Part shown: positions 27,521 through 35,385 of the stretch, in pieces | How the letters are laid out: each line of letters opens with the position of its first letter | Position numbering within the stretch: the first letter of the stretch is position 1 | NCBI GenBank assembly: GCA_947498125.1 | Contig: CANMJH010000001.1 | Coordinates: forward strand, 930,001-994,000 | Length of the DNA stretch: 64,000 nt | From: an uncultured Nioella sp. | Lineage (GTDB): Bacteria > Pseudomonadota > Alphaproteobacteria > Rhodobacterales > Rhodobacteraceae | Direction: 5' to 3' | Position numbers and translations under genes: made by a program | The notes under the pieces: model-generated | The model's database searches: none | Seen by the model: the letters and a program-made list of their open reading frames with translations, nothing else | What the model was told of the DNA's origin: nothing

Positions 27521-28552
27521 TTAGGATGTAGCTTCGAGCAATGCATCAGCATTGACCGGAAAATCGGGGGCCTGCCCGGTGAGGACTTTGGCCACTTGTG
27601 TTGCCGCGCCAACGCGGGCGGCACGTATGGATTCTTCGGAATAATAGGCAGCGTGTGGGGTCACGATGACGTTCGGCAACGTGAAGATGGGGTTGTCATC
27701 TGGTGACCATTGCGCCCGCTTTGCCGGTTCCTCTTCGGGATCATCAAGGCCTGCTGAGGCGAGGTGCCCTTCTGTCAGAGCGCGGTAAAGCGCCTGATTA
27801 TCTACAGTAGGTCCACGGCCGGTATTGACGAGAATTGCCCCCGGTTTCATCGACGCAAATTCAGCATCCGATAGGAAGTGGCGGGTTTCAGGCGTCATAG
27901 GCGCCTGCATCAAGATGTAGTCCGAACGGGCAAGCAGTTCAGATTTCGAAACCAGCTCGGCACCATGTTGCGCCGCGACCTCTTCCGACAAAAACGGGTC
28001 AAAAGCGATGACATTCACACCGAATGATTGGGCCCGCGCCGCAATCGCCTGTCCAATCTTCCCAAACGAGACGACACCCATAGTGCTGCCGCGTAAGCGT
28101 TTGACCGGTTGCCCGCTTTGCCACTTCCAAATGCCTGCATGCGTCGCGCGATCATAATCCGGCAATTTGCGAGCAAGAGTCATCCAAAGGGCAATGGCGT
28201 GATCGGCCACTTCTTCGGTGCAATAATCCAGAACATTCGTCACAAGAATGTTGTGCTGGGTCGCGCATTTGACGTCGACAATATCGACACCGACACCATA
28301 ACGCGCGATCACTTCGCATTTTTCCATGCGGGAAATCGTTTCCCTACCAATGCGCGCATATTGATTCATCATCGCCGCGCAATCCTTGGCGGCCTCAAAA
28401 AGGTCAGCCTCGGATTTGGCCTGCAAGGCGATCACTTCTGCACCAACCTTTTCCAGGATGGCACGCTCGATATCGACATCACCGTAATCGTAATCCGTGA
28501 TCACGACCTTTGGGCGGTCCTCTCGGTATCCTATGACGGTTTGATCAGACAT
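27521..28552 (-). CDS. D-2-hydroxyacid dehydrogenase (phosphoglycerate dehydrogenase-like)
   Basis: A 343-residue NAD-dependent dehydrogenase of the SerA/CtBP type. It has ARYGVGVDIVDV, a nucleotide loop GVVSFGKIGQAIAARA (Ser in place of the usual second Gly), the catalytic Arg in LVNTGRGPTVD, Glu in LDDPEEEP and His in TPHAAYYSEES. The YYSEES ending is CtBP-like. It probably interconverts a 2-hydroxy acid and its 2-oxo acid in this pathway. It overlaps the VOC gene by 8 bp. Confidence 0.9.
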   Translation of the reverse strand: MSDQTVIGYREDRPKVVITDYDYGDVDIERAILEKVGAEVIALQAKSEADLFEAAKDCAAMMNQYARIGRETISRMEKCEVIARYGVGVDIVDVKCATQHNILVTNVLDYCTEEVADHAIALWMTLARKLPDYDRATHAGIWKWQSGQPVKRLRGSTMGVVSFGKIGQAIAARAQSFGVNVIAFDPFLSEEVAAQHGAELVSKSELLARSDYILMQAPMTPETRHFLSDAEFASMKPGAILVNTGRGPTVDNQALYRALTEGHLASAGLDDPEEEPAKRAQWSPDDNPIFTLPNVIVTPHAAYYSEESIRAARVGAATQVAKVLTGQAPDFPVNADALLEATS

Positions 28553-29039
28553 AGGCGCCTGCCGAATAGGTTAGTTCATAGGAGTGGCTGTAAAGCTCAA
28601 AGATGTTGCCCCATGGGTCTTCCATATAGACCATGCGATAGGGCTTTTCGTTGGGGTAGTAGCTGCGCACCTTGTTCATGCGTTGCTTACCGCCAAGGCT
28701 TTCGATGATCTTTACCCGTTCTTCGACATTTTCGTCCTGAACGCAGAAATGGAAAAGACCGCGGCGCCAATATTCAAACGGGCGTTCTTCTTCGACCGTG
28801 TTCGGGAATTCAAAAAGTTCGATGCCGATGCCATCGGCAAGCGCCAGATGGGCAATGCGGAATGAACCCCAACCTTCACCAAAAACGTCATCACACATCT
28901 GACCGATGGCGCTTTCGTCATGCTGAACTTCGGTCGGCCCCATGATGACGTAAAGACCGAATGCCTTGGAATAAAACTCGACCGCTTTATCCAGATCTGG
29001 AACGGTTATGCCGATATGAGAGAATGTAAGCGCAACCAT
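28545..29039 (-). CDS. VOC-family metalloenzyme (glyoxalase-like)
   Basis: The 164-residue vicinal-oxygen-chelate protein contains two beta-alpha-beta-beta-beta modules: FSHIGITVPDLDKAVEFYSK at the N terminus, then FHFCVQDENVEERVKIIESL and MEDPWGNIFELYSHSYE. The His in SHIGIT, His in FHFCV and Glu in FELY are likely metal ligands. Family members include glyoxalase I, dioxygenases and epimerases. Its place inside the operon suggests a pathway step such as isomerisation or lactone handling; not resolvable from sequence. Confidence 0.85.
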   Translation of the reverse strand: MVALTFSHIGITVPDLDKAVEFYSKAFGLYVIMGPTEVQHDESAIGQMCDDVFGEGWGSFRIAHLALADGIGIELFEFPNTVEEERPFEYWRRGLFHFCVQDENVEERVKIIESLGGKQRMNKVRSYYPNEKPYRMVYMEDPWGNIFELYSHSYELTYSAGAYV

Positions 29040-29068
29040 TTCGGTGCTCCTTCTTATATGATTGAGAG

Positions 29069-29857
29069 TTAGAGGATGCTGCGGATGATGCCGCCCTCGA
29101 TGCGATAACCACCGCCATTTGCGGCGGGGTTTGTGGCTGTGGTGACGATCATGCGAGCCACTTCAACTGGCTCGACAAAACGCTGGATTAACGATGTGGG
29201 TTCGTCGGATTTGAAGTAATTTGCGATGATGCTTTCCATCGCTTCGCCCTTTTGCTCGGCAAGCCCATGGAAATAGGCCTCGACGCCTTCGGTCCAAGTC
29301 GGACCAGGAAGGACCGAATTTACGCGGACCTTGGTACCCTTGGTCAGCTCGGCCAATCCCCGTGACAGCCCCAATATTGCGGTCTTGGTCACAGAATAAT
29401 GCACCATCTGCGGCAACGGCTTTACCGCCGCCTCGCTGGCCAGATTGATGATAGAACCGGTGCCGCGCTTGAGCATCGCCGGCAAAAACTCACGGCTCAT
29501 ACGTACAGCGCTGAGGACATTGATGTCGAAATAGGACAGCCATTCCTCATCGGTCAGATCCTCGAACGGTTTGACCGAGAAAATGCCGACGTTATTGATC
29601 AGGTAGTCCACCTGCCCCAGCCCATTGGCAAAGGCGCATAGGGCCGCCACATCCGCAGGCTTGGAAAGGTCGCCGGGCTTGCCATGCACGTCACCAAGCG
29701 GCGACAAATCCGCAATACATGCCGAGACCTCAGCCTCTGTCAGTGCGTGAACGATGACTCGCGCCCCTTCCTCAAGAAAGGTCTTGGCGGTCGCTTTACC
29801 AATGCCCGAGCCCGAGCCGGTGACAAGAACGAGTTTGTTGTGAAGACCCAAATCCAT
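29069..29857 (-). CDS. SDR-family sugar or sugar-acid dehydrogenase
   Basis: The 262-residue short-chain dehydrogenase has GSGSGIGKATAK, NNVG, the Ser in INLASEAA and YSVTK. The C-terminal part (ANYFKSDEPTSLIQRFVEPV, then GGGYRIEGGI) is typical of SDR proteins in sugar operons. It is 6 bp from the permease stop. With the SMP-30 lactonase it could form an oxidation-lactone hydrolysis pair giving an aldonate (inference). Confidence 0.9.
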   Translation of the reverse strand: MDLGLHNKLVLVTGSGSGIGKATAKTFLEEGARVIVHALTEAEVSACIADLSPLGDVHGKPGDLSKPADVAALCAFANGLGQVDYLINNVGIFSVKPFEDLTDEEWLSYFDINVLSAVRMSREFLPAMLKRGTGSIINLASEAAVKPLPQMVHYSVTKTAILGLSRGLAELTKGTKVRVNSVLPGPTWTEGVEAYFHGLAEQKGEAMESIIANYFKSDEPTSLIQRFVEPVEVARMIVTTATNPAANGGGYRIEGGIIRSIL

Positions 29858-29863
29858 GATTGC

Positions 29864-30844
29864 TCACCGCGCCGATTTTGTCGCGCCGCCGCGGAGCCGC
29901 GACAGAAAGCGAGAAATTTCGGCCCGCCACATGTCGATGCCGACGGCCAATAGGATGATCAGGCCCAAAACCACGTTCTGAACCGATGAGGGGGCCGCAT
30001 TCAGATTGAGGCCGTTTTGCACGATGACGATCGTCATTGCGCCCATGAGCGTGGCCAGGACATTGCCACGACCACCAGCAAGGCTGGCCCCACCGACAAC
30101 AGCGGCGGCAATGGCCTGCAATTCGAGTGTCTGACCATAATTGGGGGAGCCAGAGTTCAAACGTGCCGACATCAAAATTGCGCCAACGGCAGTCATGAAA
30201 CCTGCAATGGCAAAGGTGATAGCTTGAACTTTCTTGACATTAATACCCGTCAAAACAGCCGCTGCGGGGTTGCCGCCCACTGCGTAGATCTCGCGGCCGA
30301 GCTTTGAAAAATTCATGACAATCGCAGCCATTGCGTAGAAAAAGACGAGATAGAAGAACGGCAACGGCAAGCCGAAGAGGCGCCCGTAGAACACTGTTTC
30401 GAGCGCCGGATCGAGGGAAAAGATCGGAGAGCCGTTATTGAACGTTAGGGCCAGACCCCGAAAGGCGATGAGGGCAGCCAACGTCGTGATAAAGGACGGA
30501 ATGCGCCCGTAAGCTGTGATAATTCCCAAGCCAAAACCCAAAAGCGCGCCAACAAGCAAGATTGCGGGAAGCGCGACGAAAATCGGGATGCCAGCAAATT
30601 TAAGCATCTGGGCAAAAATCATCGTCAACAGGGCAACCATAGAGCCTGCGGACAGATCGATACCGGCCGCAAAAATCACGATCGACGATCCGATCGCAAT
30701 CAAGGCCACGATGGAAACCTGAAGCGACAGGTTCGACAGGTTTCCGGGGTCCAGAAACCGGTCGGTGGTCAGGGCGACGATCAACGCGACAATCAACATT
30801 GCTGCGAATGGCCCGATGAGTTGTGAATCAAATACGCGTCTCAT
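29864..30844 (-). CDS. Sugar ABC transporter permease II
   Basis: The 326-residue single-domain inner-membrane permease of the ribose/xylose type has about eight to ten helices and the signatures GSSIVIFAAGIDLSAGSMVA and AAAVVGGASLAGGRGNVLA. It overlaps the ATPase gene by 4 bp and would act as a homodimer. Contrast with the fused double permease at 10947. Confidence 0.93.
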   Translation of the reverse strand: MRRVFDSQLIGPFAAMLIVALIVALTTDRFLDPGNLSNLSLQVSIVALIAIGSSIVIFAAGIDLSAGSMVALLTMIFAQMLKFAGIPIFVALPAILLVGALLGFGLGIITAYGRIPSFITTLAALIAFRGLALTFNNGSPIFSLDPALETVFYGRLFGLPLPFFYLVFFYAMAAIVMNFSKLGREIYAVGGNPAAAVLTGINVKKVQAITFAIAGFMTAVGAILMSARLNSGSPNYGQTLELQAIAAAVVGGASLAGGRGNVLATLMGAMTIVIVQNGLNLNAAPSSVQNVVLGLIILLAVGIDMWRAEISRFLSRLRGGATKSAR

Positions 30845-32421
30845 TGGATCGCCTCTGCTGCTAGAGATTCATTGGAATTTGTTTGGATGCGCGCGGCGGC
30901 CGCGGCTGGGCGCGCATCACCTGCATCGCCATATGATGAGGCCCTGACGAGGTCGTCATGCGACAACTCTCCAGCGCCAACGACGCGATTGATGTGGCCG
31001 TGCTGAACAACCGCGATACGATCGCTCATAGCCAAAAGCTCGTCGTGATCCGAGCTAATCAAGATGATCGATTTGCCAGCGCGAGTCAGGGCGTTCATCA
31101 GTTTGTAAACGGCGATCTTTGCCCCGATATCAATGCCTTGGGTAGGTTCATCAAAGATCAAGATGTTCGCTTCGGAAAATAACCAGCGGGCGATCACGAC
31201 CTTCTGCTGGTTTCCTCCTGACAGGAAATTTACGGTCTTCTTTTCGGCTTGAGGCGAGATTTCCAGCTCGTTCATCAGCCGTTCGGTACCTTTGGCTTCG
31301 GCCGCGAGATCCAAAAACCCTCGGCGCGCGATGCGCGGTAGGGCCGCGGCTGTTATGTTGCCGCTGGCCCGGAAATTGAAGAAAAGCCCATCATATTTCC
31401 GGTTTTCCGGGACCAATGCGAAACCGGCATTGATTGCCTGCATTTCGTTTTTGATTTCGATTTTTTTGCCATTTAGCAGCAGCGCGCCATCGGTAAGCTT
31501 GTCGACGCCGAAAATTGCATGTGCAATTTCAGTGCGACCGCTGCCCAAAACGCCGCCAAGGCCAAGAACTTCGCCCTTTCGCAAGTCAAAACTGGCCCCA
31601 TTGACGCCAAACCGTGTGCGCAGGTTTTGGCACTCGAAAACAACGTCATCGACACTGTTGTTTTCCTTTGGGTAATGCTCGGACACATCCTCGCCAACCA
31701 TGGCGGCGACAATCTCACTTACGTTAATTTCAGTCTCACCGCTTTCGCGCACAACCTTGCCGCTGCGCAGAATGGTGACTTCATCGACAATGCGCTCAAC
31801 CTCATCGAGGCGATGGGATACATAGAGGATCGAGGTGCCCTGAGCGCGCATCTTGCGCAAAAGAACGTGCAATTGCTCGATCTCATGTTCACCCAAAGCC
31901 GCAGTCGGCTCATCAAGGATCACCATTTCAGCATCCATCGCGACGGCCTTGGCAATTTCAACAAGCTGCTGTTCGCCCACCGAAAGGCTTCCGGTAATTG
32001 TTTCGGGCGAAAGCTCGATATCGAGCTTTTTCAAAACCCTTGCAGACGCGTCGTTGACGGTTTTCCAGTCGATTAAACCAAGCCGGTTTCGGGGCATGTT
32101 GCCGAGGAAGATATTCTCGCCGACCGACAGCGTTGGCACGATGGAAAATTCCTGAAAAACAGTCGCGACACCGCGCCGACGGGCATCATCGGGATCGGCG
32201 ATGCGAACCTCTTTGCCCTTGTGCAGGATCTGACCGCTATCGGGTTGCTGTACGCCCGACAACGTCTTAATCATTGTCGATTTTCCGCACCCGTTTTCAC
32301 CAAGCAACCCATGGATCGACCCGGGCATAAGCTTGATGCAAACTTTGTCATTGGCCAGCACGCCGGGATAGGCTTTGCTGATATTTACAAATTCCCAAAG
32401 CGGGCTGTCATTGGCAGACAT
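30841..32421 (-). CDS. Sugar ABC transporter ATP-binding protein II
   Basis: A 526-residue RbsA/MglA-type double ATPase. Domain 1 has Walker A GENGCGKST at 41-49, LSVGEQQLVEIAKAV and Walker B MVILDEPTAALGEHE; domain 2 has LSGGNQQKVVIARWLF and ILIFDEPTQGIDIG. The frame is open to 32628, but that upstream part is unlike any family N terminus, so ATG 32421 (MSANDSPLWEF) is taken; the ribosome site is weak. Confidence 0.92.
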   Translation of the reverse strand: MSANDSPLWEFVNISKAYPGVLANDKVCIKLMPGSIHGLLGENGCGKSTMIKTLSGVQQPDSGQILHKGKEVRIADPDDARRRGVATVFQEFSIVPTLSVGENIFLGNMPRNRLGLIDWKTVNDASARVLKKLDIELSPETITGSLSVGEQQLVEIAKAVAMDAEMVILDEPTAALGEHEIEQLHVLLRKMRAQGTSILYVSHRLDEVERIVDEVTILRSGKVVRESGETEINVSEIVAAMVGEDVSEHYPKENNSVDDVVFECQNLRTRFGVNGASFDLRKGEVLGLGGVLGSGRTEIAHAIFGVDKLTDGALLLNGKKIEIKNEMQAINAGFALVPENRKYDGLFFNFRASGNITAAALPRIARRGFLDLAAEAKGTERLMNELEISPQAEKKTVNFLSGGNQQKVVIARWLFSEANILIFDEPTQGIDIGAKIAVYKLMNALTRAGKSIILISSDHDELLAMSDRIAVVQHGHINRVVGAGELSHDDLVRASSYGDAGDARPAAAAARIQTNSNESLAAEAIQ

Positions 32422-32506
32422 TGCATTGGCTTTCGTTGAAAATCTCTGTTTCGGGAGGGGTCTCGACAACACGCGAACGCGCCGCCAAGACCCTGGGGGG
32501 GAGAGC

Positions 32507-33541
32507 TCAGTAACTTTGGCTCGGCTGCGGGAACAGCATTTCGGGGTGCTGCAGAACCGAGATGGCACCGTCCTGATCTTCGATCGACGTCGGCGTTTCG
32601 ATCCAGCCGCCGGGGTAAGTGCCCTCAAGCGCGTCCAAAGTGGCGTGCATTGCCGCCTGCCCCATCAAGAACGGAGAGGTGTTGACAGTTGCGGTGATGC
32701 TCCCTGCTGCGATCTCTTCCAGCCCCGAAGTATCGCCATCATTACCCAGTAGAACGATATCTGAGCGGCCAAGCGCACGGGCGGCAAAAGACGCGCCGAT
32801 GATCATGTAGTCATTCGCCGCAAAGATCAGGTCCAGATCAGGATGAGATTGCAGGATGTCCATGCCGGCGGTGTTACCGCCTTCAACATTCCAGCCACCA
32901 TTGATCGACACAACCACGTCGAAATTCTCGTTGCCATCGATCCCGTCGAGGAAGCCGCCGACACGCTCGGTCGAGTGGTAGCCCGGCTGGCCTTCAATAA
33001 TGCCAACCTGCAGCGGCTCATTGCCATAGGTTTCAATGGCCCAATCAGCCAAATTGTGGGTGCCGCTGCGTTGCGAATAGCCGACAACGCCGTGGATTGG
33101 CGTCGGGAAGTTCGGAATATCCGAGTTGATCATGACGACCGCAATCCCGCGATCCACTGCTTGCTCGATCAGGGGGGCTGCGGCGAATTCATCATGTGTA
33201 CCGAAGATGATTGCATCCACATCCTGAGTCAGCACGTCCTGAATCATACCCATCTGGCCGTTGATATCGGCGCCCGATTGCGGAGCGAGCATGAAGACGT
33301 CCACGCCTTCCGCCTCGGCGACGGCTTCGATCCCTGCGCCGATTGCGATGTAGTAATTAAATTCAGTCGCCGGTGGCATATAAGCGATGCGGAATGTTTC
33401 ATTGGTGGGTGTGATCGCGTCAATGGGCGCTTGAGCGCCTTCCTGCAACGGAACTGGCGTTGGGTAATCGTCGGCATACGCCGCGAGAGCCAGCACAGAC
33501 AGGCCAGTGGCCAGTGCGAATTTGGTAGCAGTTTTGATCAT
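32507..33541 (-). CDS. Periplasmic sugar-binding protein II
   Basis: The 344-residue binding protein has signal peptide MIKTATKFALATGLSVLALAAYA and the PBP-I fold markers FRIAYMPPATEFNYYIAIG, DVDAIIFGTHDEFAAAPLIE, VVMINSDIPN and DIVLLGNDGDTSG. ATG 33541 is chosen because AAGGAGGAG lies 3 bp upstream; a longer frame starts at 33571. Ligand unknown, probably a monosaccharide. It lies between the lactonase and the ATPase in the operon. Confidence 0.93.
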   Translation of the reverse strand: MIKTATKFALATGLSVLALAAYADDYPTPVPLQEGAQAPIDAITPTNETFRIAYMPPATEFNYYIAIGAGIEAVAEAEGVDVFMLAPQSGADINGQMGMIQDVLTQDVDAIIFGTHDEFAAAPLIEQAVDRGIAVVMINSDIPNFPTPIHGVVGYSQRSGTHNLADWAIETYGNEPLQVGIIEGQPGYHSTERVGGFLDGIDGNENFDVVVSINGGWNVEGGNTAGMDILQSHPDLDLIFAANDYMIIGASFAARALGRSDIVLLGNDGDTSGLEEIAAGSITATVNTSPFLMGQAAMHATLDALEGTYPGGWIETPTSIEDQDGAISVLQHPEMLFPQPSQSY

Positions 33542-33567
33542 TTTCTCCTCCTTGATCAAAAAGTCGT

Positions 33568-34437
33568 TCAACCGTTGAACGGTGAATCTTCAACGCCCTT
33601 AAACCCGGGCTTTACGGCAAAAAGCCCGCCCGAAAGTGGTTCGGCGGCTAAGGCTGCATCGTCGCTCAACAGGCGCGATGTCGTGATGTAGAGAGTGTCC
33701 AATTCCGGCCCACCGAAAGCGCAACAGGTGGGCTTCCAAACTGGCACCTCGATGATCGTATCAATGGTGCCATTTGGCGCGATGCGGACAACACGGCGGC
33801 CTTCCCATTCAGCGTTCCAAACGCCGCCATCCGCATCAACGCATGAGCCATCTGGCAAGCCAGGTTCATTTTCAAAACTTGCCAATTCTTGGCGGTTGGA
33901 CAGGCTTCCTGTGGATCCGTCGTAGTCATAAGCGACGATTTCGCGCTCGGGCGTATCTGCGAAATACATCGTCTTTCCGTCTGCAGAAAAACACGTTGAA
34001 TTTGCGCAACTTACGCCGTGAATTACTTCCGTAACGCCAAGGTTTTCATCGATAGAAATTACAGAAGAATTCGGCGCGCCCGATGCTTCATTCATCCCGC
34101 CAACAACAAGGCGACCCTGACGGTCCGTACGGCCGTCGTTCAGCCGTGTTTCTGGGTTGCCGGCTTCAAACTCGCACACAAGGGTTTCGTCACCGCCCAA
34201 CTGGTCGAGAATTACGACACGGTCTGCATATGCAATGATGAGACCGCCGTTTTTACGCGGCGCAAAACAGCAGACCCGCCCAGACATTGAGTGGCACTTC
34301 GATTTGGCCGTGGCGGGCTCATAAGACCACAGCGCGCAGCCTTCGATATCCGTCCACCAGACCTTCTGGTCCAAGGCATTCCATAGAACGCCCTCTCCAT
34401 GTTGGTTTTGGCAGTCGAGAATCAAGTCAGCTTGCAT
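33568..34437 (-). CDS. SMP-30/gluconolactonase family lactonase
   Basis: A 289-residue six-bladed propeller lactonase. Metal ligands are visible in the family positions: Glu in HGEGVLWN, Asn in RLNDGRTDRQG, Asn in CANSTCFSADG and Asp in PDGSCVDADGGVW. Members hydrolyse aldono-lactones such as gluconolactone or arabinolactone. ATG 34437 has GGAGGAG 9 bp upstream; the open frame beyond it would overlap the operators. It is the promoter-proximal gene of the 12-gene operon. Confidence 0.92.
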   Translation of the reverse strand: MQADLILDCQNQHGEGVLWNALDQKVWWTDIEGCALWSYEPATAKSKCHSMSGRVCCFAPRKNGGLIIAYADRVVILDQLGGDETLVCEFEAGNPETRLNDGRTDRQGRLVVGGMNEASGAPNSSVISIDENLGVTEVIHGVSCANSTCFSADGKTMYFADTPEREIVAYDYDGSTGSLSNRQELASFENEPGLPDGSCVDADGGVWNAEWEGRRVVRIAPNGTIDTIIEVPVWKPTCCAFGGPELDTLYITTSRLLSDDAALAAEPLSGGLFAVKPGFKGVEDSPFNG

Positions 34438-34472
34438 TGGGCCCTGCTCCTCCAAAAACAGAATCATCTGAT

Positions 34473-34510
34473 ATCTGATATACCAGCTTGCACGACATGG
34501 TGTATCAGAT
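34473..34510. promoter_or_regulatory. Tandem GntR-type operators between the lactonase gene and gntR
   Basis: Two 16-bp sites in the 118-bp divergent region: ATCTGATATACCAGCT at 34473-34488, with one arm imperfect, and ACATGGTGTATCAGAT at 34495-34510, with only its right arm well conserved. Their centres are 22 bp apart, about two helical turns, so cooperative binding by two dimers is possible. They lie close to both start codons. Confidence 0.7.
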
Positions 34511-34555
34511 ATTATGTTACACGCAATACGTTTTTGGATAAGTTTTGGAGATGAG

Positions 34556-35209
34556 ATGCCGATTGAACGCCCTAAATCCCTCAAAGAGCTGGCTCTCGAA
34601 CACCTTCGTACCAGCATTGTCGAAGGAAGTTTGCCAATGGGTCAAACCCTGTCAGAACGGGGAATTTCCGATGAACTTGGCGTTTCCAAGTCCCCAGTCC
34701 GCGAGGCATTGGCGCAATTGCGCGATGAGGGTCTTGTCATTATTGAGCCCCAGAAGGGGGCACGGGTTTTCTCTTTAAGTGTTGAGGAAGTTGAGCAGAT
34801 TTGCGATTTCCGCCAGTCCATTGAAACAGCGGCGTTTGAATTGGCGTTGAAACGCAATCCTGAAGCGCTTGCTAAGGATATGGAAGAGGTCGTGCGAGAA
34901 ATGCAGGCAGCGCAGCAAAAGGGCGATATGCGTGAGTATTTGTCACTTGATACAGAATTTCACGAATTGATATTCAAGCATTGCGGAAACATTTATCTAT
35001 CCGCGAGCTATTCTCGCTTTGTTGGAAAGATCGCAGCACTTCGGACTCATTTGTCTGCCCTGCCACGCCATACAGATCTGTCCTTTGAAGAGCACAAAAA
35101 ACTGGCGGATGCCGCCCGCCAACGAGATATGGAGCAGATTCAAAAGCTGCTCATCGAGCACATTGATCGCACGCGTCAGGCTTATTCCAACACGGTGACG
35201 AATGCGTAA
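34556..35209 (+). CDS. FCD-type GntR regulator of the sugar-acid operon
   Basis: The 217-residue protein has an N-terminal winged helix (HLRTSIVEGSLPMGQTLSE, then LGVSKSPVREALAQLRDEGL) and an FCD domain with LSLDTEFHELIFKHCGN and LRTHLSALPRHTDLSFEEH. It closely parallels the GntR at 20727 in both domains. ATG 34556 is preceded by GGAG; longer frames would run into the operators. It is divergent from the lactonase operon and tandem with ABC system III, so it is placed to control both. Confidence 0.92.
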   Translation: MPIERPKSLKELALEHLRTSIVEGSLPMGQTLSERGISDELGVSKSPVREALAQLRDEGLVIIEPQKGARVFSLSVEEVEQICDFRQSIETAAFELALKRNPEALAKDMEEVVREMQAAQQKGDMREYLSLDTEFHELIFKHCGNIYLSASYSRFVGKIAALRTHLSALPRHTDLSFEEHKKLADAARQRDMEQIQKLLIEHIDRTRQAYSNTVTNA

Positions 35210-35344
35210 ATCCCGTAGATTAGCCAGCTGCTTTCCGCGATAGTACTTAGTTGGATCCCCGCGACTTATTAGGTTTATCGTTTAAAATTAAGTCTTTAAC
35301 CTAAAAAAATCAGGTTAAAGATCAGCCAGTCATTTCTTGTTGAC

Positions 35345-35360
35345 ATCTGACATATCAGAC
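35345..35360. promoter_or_regulatory. GntR-type operator upstream of ABC operon III
   Basis: ATCTGACATATCAGAC, matching the block-wide 16-bp palindrome in 14 of 16 positions against ATCTGGTATATCAGAT. It ends 25 bp before the ATG at 35386, where bound repressor would block transcription or the leader. The preceding bases from 35210 on are AT-rich and gene-free. Confidence 0.72.
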
Positions 35361-35385
35361 ACCACGTTTGCCGCGGGAGGACGAT

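Noticed and set aside
28545-29039. Calling the VOC protein lactoylglutathione lyase
   Set aside because: The metal ligands fit the superfamily only; the operon context is sugar-acid catabolism, so the specific name is not supported.
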